From an uncultured Paracoccaceae bacterium (lineage in GTDB: Bacteria; Pseudomonadota; Alphaproteobacteria; Rhodobacterales; Rhodobacteraceae), in NCBI GenBank assembly GCA_947497185.1, contig CANMFL010000002.1, forward strand, positions 186,001 through 250,000: a stretch of 64,000 nucleotides of DNA. The letters run 5' to 3'. A program made the translations under genes and the position numbers. Below the pieces are notes generated by a model. It searched no databases. It had not been told where the DNA came from and saw only the letters and a list, made by a program, of their open reading frames with translations. Of this stretch, positions 8,050 through 15,699 are shown piece by piece (position 1 is the stretch's first letter; the number at the start of each line of letters is the position of its first letter).

Positions 8050-8100
8050 TGTGTCCTCCCTAGGTGCTTCCGTCTGTATTCCGCCTGAGGTCCGCCATTG

Positions 8101-8139
8101 AGTTTCAATATGTGGAACTAGGTTTTGAATATTGAAACT
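8101..8139. promoter_or_regulatory. Paired inverted operator in the divergent ABC promoter
   Basis: AGTTTCAATAT (8101-8111) is the exact reverse complement of ATATTGAAACT (8129-8139). Read in more detail there are two 17-bp imperfect palindromes, GTTTCAATATGTGGAAC (8102-8118) and GTTTTGAATATTGAAAC (8122-8138), in opposite orientation with centres 20 bp apart. They lie about 50 bp upstream of the binding-protein start and 155 bp upstream of the ATPase start. This looks like two sites for a dimeric repressor on the same DNA face. Confidence 0.6.
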
Positions 8140-8294
8140 AAAGCGCGACTCGCGTAGTGTTGTCAACAGGTCGAGGTTAGTCCTGTTCAAGTTGCACATC
8201 AAACGCCTAGCGTATCTAGTGCAGAGGTCAGTGCTGACGACCATCCAAATTTCGGGCGCAATCGCGCGGCAACATTCGTGAGGGGGAGACACAT

Positions 8295-9356
<1,062 letters not shown>

Positions 9357-9374
9357 GACAGATCAGAGAATGAC

Positions 9375-9407
9375 AAAAGCCGCGTACCTTGGGTGCGCGG
9401 CTTTTTT
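9375..9407 (+). terminator. Intrinsic terminator after the ABC ATPase
   Basis: AAAGCCGCG pairs with CGCGGCTTT around a short loop, followed by a run of T. It starts 19 bp after the ATPase stop. Confidence 0.85.
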
Positions 9408-9437
9408 GTGGGCGATTGAATTGTGAGAGTTTGGGGG

Positions 9438-9465
9438 CAGGCACCCCTCGCGTGGGGGATGCCTG
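9438..9465 (-). terminator. Hairpin ending the pqi operon
   Basis: CAGGCA-CCCC and GGGG-A-TGCCTG form a long stem with one bulge, 13 bp beyond the minus-strand pqiC stop. There is no clear T-run; it may act as a 3' stabiliser or be a repeat-type element. Confidence 0.5.
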
Positions 9466-9477
9466 AATCTGTGTGGT

Positions 9478-10038
9478 TTAGCGTGACAGCACGCGGGCGA
9501 TGTCTTCGGCAAGCTCTAGCACCACTTGCGACTGTGCGCGTGCGATGCCGTTCAGGCCTTCGCTGATGACGGGCGTGGTGAAGGCAAAGTTGCGTGCCGT
9601 GTTGCGGTAGTCGATGCCGTCGCCGCCGATAAAGTACTGACCGCGCAGGGTGAAAATACCGTCGTTGCCTGCCAGCATTTCCTCGACGCGTACTTCAATC
9701 GTCACATCAGGGATGCCCGCGAATGGCCACGGATCGGGACCAACGGTGGCCGAAAGGATGTCGTTCAAGTGCCGCGAGATGGTCAGCGTCGTCGCCCGTT
9801 CCGGTTCATCCGCCCACAGCACGTCGCCGTTGGTGGTGATCAGGCCCTCGGGGCTCTCGATGGAAATCTCGTCAGAGGCCGCGTAGCTGGGCAGCGATAC
9901 CGTCCGCACGATGGCAGAGTTGACGTTCGCACGTAGGTCCAGCGTCGAATTCAGCGGTGTCATTTCGACCCGATTGGTGGGGCCGGAACAGGCTGCAACC
10001 GCAGTCAGGGCCAGCGTCAAGAAAAGTGGTTTGATCAT
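9478..10038 (-). CDS. pqiC: PqiC-like outer membrane lipoprotein
   Basis: This 186-aa lipoprotein has signal peptide MIKPLFLTLALTAVAAC and the lipobox Cys at residue 17. The remainder matches the ABC-type transport auxiliary (PqiC/YmbA) pattern, with the NDILSATVGPDPWPF segment and the late EGLNGIARAQSQVVLELAEDIA helix. It is last in a four-gene pqi operon, 4 bp after pqiB. In the Pqi system PqiC forms an outer-membrane-anchored ring that receives the PqiB tunnel, linking both membranes for lipid movement. Confidence 0.85.
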   Translation of the reverse strand: MIKPLFLTLALTAVAACSGPTNRVEMTPLNSTLDLRANVNSAIVRTVSLPSYAASDEISIESPEGLITTNGDVLWADEPERATTLTISRHLNDILSATVGPDPWPFAGIPDVTIEVRVEEMLAGNDGIFTLRGQYFIGGDGIDYRNTARNFAFTTPVISEGLNGIARAQSQVVLELAEDIARVLSR

Positions 10039-10042
10039 GATG

Positions 10043-12499
10043 TTATCGCCCTGTCAGCAGTGAAGAAGGATTACGTTGAATGGTCCGCGCAAGCGAGGTG
10101 ACAGCGTCGGCTGCGGCCTGAATATCGCGCAGGGTTGCGGCGGTGTCGTTCGAGAACCGCGATTGTTCGCCATATGCGCCCGCGACCGCGTTGATCGTGT
10201 TGACCAGTCGCGATGTTTCGGTGGACAGCCCCGGCAGGCCGCGTGCGGCGGTGTCGATGGACGTCGCGGCTTGGGCTGCGGCTGCAAGTGCTGCGTTGAC
10301 GTTCTCGACCGCCCCACCTTCGCGCACAGTGGCGAGGAAGACGTTGAGTTCGTCCAATGCGCCTGTCAGTGCGGCTGGCAGTTCGTTCGCGCCTTCGGTC
10401 AGCAAGATGCCGTCGATGGTGTCCAGCGTTTGCGTGGCTTGGGCGACGAGTTCGTCGATTTCCACGCTGTTGGCTTTGATCGTCAACTGTTCAATCTGCG
10501 CTGTGATCTGCGGCAGGTTGGCGGTTGCGGCTTCGAGCTGTGCCACAAGGTTGGTCGCCCGCGCCGCAAGTTCCGGTAGAGTTTCAACGCTCTCGGATAT
10601 CGCTTGCGCGGCTGTGCTGGTGTCTTCCAGTGCTGCCGTCAGGTTTTCGACAGCACCACCTTCGCGCACGTCTGTGACCAGCCCGCGAATTTCGTCGAGT
10701 GCCGCAGTGACCGTCGCGGGAATCGCGGTGGTGGTTTCATCCACAAGGATCGCGTCGATGTTCGCAAGCGTCTGGTTGGTCTGGGCGAGCAGTGCTTCGA
10801 CCTCAAGCGCGTTGGCTTTGGACGCAAGCGCCTGAAGTTCCGCGATAATGTCGGGCAGGGCCTCTGACGCGGTGCCGATGGTGGCAACGGTGTCGTTGGC
10901 GGTGTTCAGCGTGTCTGACAACGTGCCCACCAGATCGGCCTCGGTCGCGGATGCCACGATGGTTGCGATCTCGGCCACGACCTCTTGGATGCCTTCGAGC
11001 GAGGTTTGCAGCGTGTCTGGTGCGCCTTGGATGCCGTCGGACGCGATGATGGTGCTGATGTCGGCCAGAATGGTCCGCAATTCGAGCGGTGCCGCTTTCA
11101 GGTCGCCATCGGTGGCTAGTGCCTCGATGCTGGCCATCAGATCAACGGCCCCTTGCATCAATTCCTCGATCGGCAGGTTGTTGATCCGGTCCAACACGCC
11201 TTCAGCCGTGGCTGAGACGTCAGACACCAAGGATTCGGTGGTCGGGATGATCGGGAAAGGCTCGCGCAGCGGGTCGAGGAACATCAGGTCCGCGTCTTCC
11301 ACGTCGACCAGTTCCACTTCGAGCGCACCGGTCAGGATGTTGCCTGTAACCAGCCGCGCCCGCATCCCTTGGGCCACAAAGCTTGCGAAAATCTGCATCG
11401 CGTCTTGGTCTGTGGTGTCGTCCGAGATGCCCAAGCGGGACGGGGACAGCCCAAGCGTAGTGCGCAGACGCACACGGTTGTTGCCGTTTTCTTCGACCAC
11501 AATGGCGTTGATTGCCGCGACTTCACCGACGTTCACGCCTTGGTACTTCACAGCGGAGCCTTGGCGCAGGCCGTTGACGGTTTCGTCAAACAGGATGCCC
11601 ACGGTCATGGTGTTGCGATCAGGGCTTTCGAACAGGCTTTCGCGGGCGGCTTGTTCGCTGTCGAACAGGTCGAATGTATCAACGCGCGGGCCTTGGCCCA
11701 GTGGTTCGCCACCGGACACAACCGTATCAAAGGCAATACCGCCCTCGATCAGCGATGCGATGCTGTCCACGTTCAACGCCAGACCGGATGCACCCACAGA
11801 GACCGAGAAACCGGAGGTGTCCCAGAACCGTGTGTTGGTGGTCACGAGGCGTGCATATTGTTCTTCGATGAAAGCTGACACGATTACGCCGTTGCCGTTG
11901 GGGTCCAGAACGGGTTCGTCAAGGAACCCAACCTGCAAGCCTTTGTGCAGGATTGGCGCACCTTGGGCCAGTGACGCACCAGTGGGCGCCCGCAGCACGA
12001 TTTCAGAGCCAGCGTCGTTGGTTGCGAGCAATGGCGGGTCTTCGAGACCGATAAATTCGCGTTGGTCAACGTCCGCTTCGGTGTCCCATTTGCCTGCGAT
12101 ATAGGCACCGGACAGCACCGTATCCAAGCCGGACACGCCGCGCAGCGTCACGTCAGGGCGCACGACCCAAAAGATCGCGTCGTCATCAAGGTAGGGCGCG
12201 ATTTCTTTATCGACGCGCACATGCACGAGAACAACTTCGAGATTGTCCGCAAAGCTGACCTTTTCAACCAGCCCGACGGTGATATCGCGGTATTTCAGCG
12301 GTGTTTCTTTGCTGATGCCCGACCCGTTTTCGAATTCGATTTCGATCAGGATGCCGCGATCCTGATAGGTGGACCACGCCACGCTGAGGATCACGCCAAG
12401 GGCTGCAATAGGCACAAGCCAGATCCAACTGATCCGTGACCGCTTGCGCGGTCCTGCTTCGCGGACGTCAAGTTGTGCGGGGGATGGCGTATCTGTCAT
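10043..12499 (-). CDS. pqiB: PqiB-like MCE-domain intermembrane transport protein
   Basis: This 818-aa protein has one N-terminal membrane anchor (ISWIWLVPIAALGVILSVAW) and three MCE domains (about residues 45-130, 160-250 and 285-390). A very long helical C-terminal region follows that would build the periplasmic needle. E. coli PqiB is near 546 aa, so this one is much longer. The extra length comes from two successive copies of a roughly 105-residue unit (each with a QTL-N/D-TIDGIL type start and a VREGGAVEN motif). Its ATG overlaps the stop of the second PqiA gene (ATGA). Confidence 0.88.
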   Translation of the reverse strand: MTDTPSPAQLDVREAGPRKRSRISWIWLVPIAALGVILSVAWSTYQDRGILIEIEFENGSGISKETPLKYRDITVGLVEKVSFADNLEVVLVHVRVDKEIAPYLDDDAIFWVVRPDVTLRGVSGLDTVLSGAYIAGKWDTEADVDQREFIGLEDPPLLATNDAGSEIVLRAPTGASLAQGAPILHKGLQVGFLDEPVLDPNGNGVIVSAFIEEQYARLVTTNTRFWDTSGFSVSVGASGLALNVDSIASLIEGGIAFDTVVSGGEPLGQGPRVDTFDLFDSEQAARESLFESPDRNTMTVGILFDETVNGLRQGSAVKYQGVNVGEVAAINAIVVEENGNNRVRLRTTLGLSPSRLGISDDTTDQDAMQIFASFVAQGMRARLVTGNILTGALEVELVDVEDADLMFLDPLREPFPIIPTTESLVSDVSATAEGVLDRINNLPIEELMQGAVDLMASIEALATDGDLKAAPLELRTILADISTIIASDGIQGAPDTLQTSLEGIQEVVAEIATIVASATEADLVGTLSDTLNTANDTVATIGTASEALPDIIAELQALASKANALEVEALLAQTNQTLANIDAILVDETTTAIPATVTAALDEIRGLVTDVREGGAVENLTAALEDTSTAAQAISESVETLPELAARATNLVAQLEAATANLPQITAQIEQLTIKANSVEIDELVAQATQTLDTIDGILLTEGANELPAALTGALDELNVFLATVREGGAVENVNAALAAAAQAATSIDTAARGLPGLSTETSRLVNTINAVAGAYGEQSRFSNDTAATLRDIQAAADAVTSLARTIQRNPSSLLTGR

Positions 12500-13131
12500 G
12501 TGGCGTCTGCCCTATCTGCGTCCCAAATGAGACGTGGGTCAAAGCTTTGTGCGGAAAGCATGGTGAATACAACCGACAAAGCAAAACTGATCGCGGCAAT
12601 GCCGGGATTGATGGAAGCCAACGAGTCCAGTTGGACAAGGGCCGAAAGAATGGCGACAACGAACACGTCGATCATCGACCAGCGGCCAATGAATTCGACC
12701 GCGTCAAAAAGTTTGTGGCGTTGGTGCATGTTCAGCACCCATTTGCGCTGCACGCTGATCGCGAGATAGGCGATGGCCATGAATTTACCTACCGGAATGA
12801 TGATCGAAGCCACAAAAACGATGGTCGCGATCCCGTAAGCGTGGTGGTGCATCAGATCGACAACACCGCCAAGGATCGTGCTTTCGCTGTGCGACCCTAG
12901 CTGATCCGTGATTAACATCGGATAAACGTTGGCCGGAATGAACATGACCAGCCCGGCCACGAGCCACGCCCAGACCTTTTGCAGGCTATCGGGCGCACGG
13001 CTATGCAGCGTCGCGTGACAGCGCGGGCAAGACACGACGTCTTGTTCCTGCACCTGTCCGCAGCGACGGCAAGCGACCAACCCGGCTTCGCGGGCGGTGA
13101 TCAGACCTGCTGTGTGTCCAGTGCCCGCCAT
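12496..13131 (-). CDS. pqiA: PqiA-like membrane protein, second half
   Basis: This 211-aa protein opens with a rubredoxin-like zinc ribbon (CRRCGQVQ...CPRCHATL) and continues with four membrane helices of the PqiA/YebS fold. In enterobacteria one PqiA polypeptide of about 417 aa contains two such modules. Here each module is its own gene. The coding region overlaps the end of the first-half gene by 31 bp and the start of pqiB by 4 bp, so all are translationally linked. It is the inner-membrane partner of PqiB. Confidence 0.85.
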   Translation of the reverse strand: MAGTGHTAGLITAREAGLVACRRCGQVQEQDVVSCPRCHATLHSRAPDSLQKVWAWLVAGLVMFIPANVYPMLITDQLGSHSESTILGGVVDLMHHHAYGIATIVFVASIIIPVGKFMAIAYLAISVQRKWVLNMHQRHKLFDAVEFIGRWSMIDVFVVAILSALVQLDSLASINPGIAAISFALSVVFTMLSAQSFDPRLIWDADRADAT

Positions 13132-13718
13132 ATTGAATACCTACAAATGAGCGTGTCCTGCCAAGCGGTCAGAACAACAAGAAGGGTGAAAGCCCAGAAC
13201 GCGGGGCCAAATGCGATGGTTGCAAGGCCCGCGACTTTGACCAGTGCGACGGCGACGCCCACGATAAAAATCTCGGCCATGGACCACGGACGCAACGCCT
13301 CGGCGAGGCCAAAGGCGGTTTGTGCGGCGCGTGTCGGTGTGCTGCCTGTGGCGATGGGCGTCACCGCAAAGATGATCGCGCCAAGCCGCATCAGGGGCAG
13401 AAAAATGATAAAGCCCGCGACAGCCGCAGCGAGCGGTAGGGTGAAGGTTTCAGAAAAGGCCATGACCGCCCCGATCACGGAGGTGCTATTCGACTGGCCC
13501 GCCACAGAGACGTTCAAAAAAGGAAAGCTGATCGCCGCAACCATCAGGAAAAACGACGACATCGCCAAGGCCAGCACGCTGACAATCGCGGTGCTGCGCT
13601 CTTGTTTCAGGACCACGCCACAGCGCACGCAATACGCTTTTGCCCCTTCAGGCAGTGACGCATTGGAATGCAGTGTATCGCAGTGTGGGCAAGCGATGAG
13701 ATCAGAAGACGGCAACAC
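13101..13718 (-). CDS. pqiA: PqiA-like membrane protein, first half
   Basis: This 205-aa protein begins with a zinc ribbon (CPHCDTLH...CVRCGVVL) followed by four hydrophobic segments, including MSSFFLMVAAISFPFLNV and the PLMRLGAIIFAVTPIA stretch typical of PqiA. It is first in the pqi operon. It pairs with the next gene to make the equivalent of a full-length two-module PqiA. It is an inner-membrane protein of the MCE lipid-transport system, with no catalytic motif. Confidence 0.85.
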   Translation of the reverse strand: MLPSSDLIACPHCDTLHSNASLPEGAKAYCVRCGVVLKQERSTAIVSVLALAMSSFFLMVAAISFPFLNVSVAGQSNSTSVIGAVMAFSETFTLPLAAAVAGFIIFLPLMRLGAIIFAVTPIATGSTPTRAAQTAFGLAEALRPWSMAEIFIVGVAVALVKVAGLATIAFGPAFWAFTLLVVLTAWQDTLICRYSIWRALDTQQV

Positions 13719-13807
13719 GGATGGCAGTCCTTTTGCGACGAGTCATGAGTTCATAAAGCAGTGGGCCTTACGTGGCTATGGGGAAATGATTTTCGATTTT
13801 CCCATAA

Positions 13808-14506
13808 TTAAAGAGATATGTCGCAGGTCAGGGCGTTTTCAATGATCCGTTTGGCATTTGGGATGTCGTTGCTTTCTGCGCGGCGGGTGGCTGCGGCCCG
13901 TGACAGGTTCTGATTCAACCAGCGCTGGATCAGTCTGCCGCGCAATTCATCCATAGGGACATCCAATCGCACGGTCAGATCCCACAGCGGGGTGAGGCTG
14001 TCCCATGGGGCCTCGTTGAACATCAGGTAGTTGCCTTCGGCGATGATCACGGGTGCTGCGGCCGGGATATGCAGCGCCCCAGCGATGGCGATATCACGGC
14101 TGCGGTCAAAGGTGGGTGCGATTACATCAGCTTTGGCGTGTAGGCGTTTGATCATAGTGACAAAACCGTCCGCATCAAAGGTTTCTGGTGCGCCCTTTTT
14201 CAGCAGGATTTCCCGTGCGCTGAGGATCGCGTTATCGAGATGGAAACCGTCCATCGGCACCACAATCGCCGCGCATTTCTGCTGGTTGAGCCGCCGTGCG
14301 ACTTCGGATGCCAGCGTGGATTTTCCGCTGCCGGGCGCGCCTGCGATAGCGACCATCACGCGGGGCTGATCTGCCCGCATTTCGTGGATTTTATCGGCCA
14401 GAAGGCTGACTTGTTGGGTTATATTTTTCACGTGGACTGCCTGTTTTTCCACGAGTCTAGGCGCGAATGACGCGGGCGAAAACACTTTGTTTGCCGTTGC
14501 GCACAT
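13808..14506 (-). CDS. P-loop nucleoside/sugar kinase family protein (FrcK/uridine kinase-like)
   Basis: The Walker A motif is GAPGSGKST (about residues 55-63). Next come the PMDGFHLDN acceptor-site motif and the Walker B-like VIIAEGNYL, all typical of the panK/udk/phosphoribulokinase superfamily. A conserved RRAESND near the C-terminus is shared by the alphaproteobacterial FrcK-like branch. The first 20 or so residues are poorly conserved in character, and the start may be one of the GTG codons at about 14431-14452. It stands alone, divergent from the YihY gene. The substrate is unknown; a sugar or nucleoside hydroxyl is likely. Confidence 0.75.
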   Translation of the reverse strand: MCATANKVFSPASFAPRLVEKQAVHVKNITQQVSLLADKIHEMRADQPRVMVAIAGAPGSGKSTLASEVARRLNQQKCAAIVVPMDGFHLDNAILSAREILLKKGAPETFDADGFVTMIKRLHAKADVIAPTFDRSRDIAIAGALHIPAAAPVIIAEGNYLMFNEAPWDSLTPLWDLTVRLDVPMDELRGRLIQRWLNQNLSRAAATRRAESNDIPNAKRIIENALTCDISL

Positions 14507-14665
14507 TTTCGGCGCGGGCGTTTTGGCGGCTGGATTAAGGTCGCGCCAGAGCCCATTGAAATCGTGCGGAATTTTGTCCCGCTCCGGCTAATTTCAACTT
14601 CGAGTGGAAAAACGCCGAAATTTGCCCTAGGTACATAGTGCCTAGGCTTCAGGTATGTATCGGAG

Positions 14666-15550
14666 ATGGTTTTGCAACAAGTACTCAAGGTTTGGCGTAC
14701 TGCGTATAGTGTTTGGACAGAGGCAGGCAAACGCCACATCGGATTGATCGCGGCGGGTGTTGCGTTCTTTGGGATGTTCGGTGTGTTTCCGGGGATTGCT
14801 GCTGTGATCGCTGTGTTCGGTTTGATCGCCGATCCGGTGGCCGTGTCCGATCAGCTGGAATTGATGCGCGATGTGATCCCAGCAGGGGCCTACGGTATCT
14901 TTGAAGCGCAGATCACAAGCCTGCTGAATGCGCGGTCCGATGCGTTGGGGTGGGCGACGGTTGTGTCGATCATGCTAGCCTTGTGGTCATCGCGTGCCGC
15001 TGTGGGCGCGTTGATGAGTGGGATTAACGCGATTGAGGGTGCGCCCTTGCGCAATGGTTTCAAGCAGATGTTGGTCGCCTTGTTGCTGACCGCGTCGCTG
15101 GTGATGTTGGCGACAGTCGCTTTGATGTCGGTCGTCGTGACGCCAGTGATTCTGGCCTATGTGCCGATGCCACTGTTCACGGCGTGGGCGCTGGAGGCTG
15201 TGCGCTGGTTGATCGCCTTGACCGTGCTGTTCGGAGGGTTGAGCCTTTTGTATCGTTACGGTCCCAATATGAAGCCACACCGCAGGCCGTGGATCACGCT
15301 TGGCGCTGCGATTGTCGTCGTCGTGTGGATCGGTGCCTCGGCTGGTTTGTCGTTCTACTTGACCAATTTCGCGAGCTACAACGAGGTTTATGGCTCGATT
15401 GGGGCGGTGATTGGTATGCTGCTGTGGCTCTATATCAGTGCCTACCTGATTTTGTGGGGCGCGATCATCAACGCGAAACTTTATTACATAAAAACCCCTT
15501 CAAACGAAGGCGATGAGCCGCCTGAGGATTTGCTGGGGGAACTATCGTAA
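14666..15550 (+). CDS. YihY/BrkB family inner membrane protein
   Basis: This 294-aa protein has six hydrophobic segments and the family landmarks: GLIAAGVAFFGMFGVFPGIAAVIAVFGL near the start, SSRAAVGALMSGINAIEG in the middle, and FYLTNFASYNEVYGSIGAVIGMLLWLYISAYLILWGAIINA near the end. The family was once called ribonuclease BN in error and has no settled function. A pair of CCTAGG boxes (14626-14631, 14641-14646) lies just upstream of the start. The gene is monocistronic by spacing. Confidence 0.88.
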   Translation: MVLQQVLKVWRTAYSVWTEAGKRHIGLIAAGVAFFGMFGVFPGIAAVIAVFGLIADPVAVSDQLELMRDVIPAGAYGIFEAQITSLLNARSDALGWATVVSIMLALWSSRAAVGALMSGINAIEGAPLRNGFKQMLVALLLTASLVMLATVALMSVVVTPVILAYVPMPLFTAWALEAVRWLIALTVLFGGLSLLYRYGPNMKPHRRPWITLGAAIVVVVWIGASAGLSFYLTNFASYNEVYGSIGAVIGMLLWLYISAYLILWGAIINAKLYYIKTPSNEGDEPPEDLLGELS

Positions 15551-15699
15551 ATAGTGGTAATCGTGCCGCAGGTCAGGTGAATCGGGCGAAAGTATGACAT
15601 TTTCCCCCTAGATTTGGTGAATCCGTCCAGCTAACCTCTTGGTAATCAAAATAAGCGTGTCCCGTAAGAGGAGACGCATTCGAGGCGGAGTATAGTATT

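Noticed and set aside
7297..8088. 263-codon open frame antisense to the binding protein
   Set aside because: The binding protein on the other strand has signal peptide and family motifs; this frame is Cys/Val/Arg-rich with no recognisable features.
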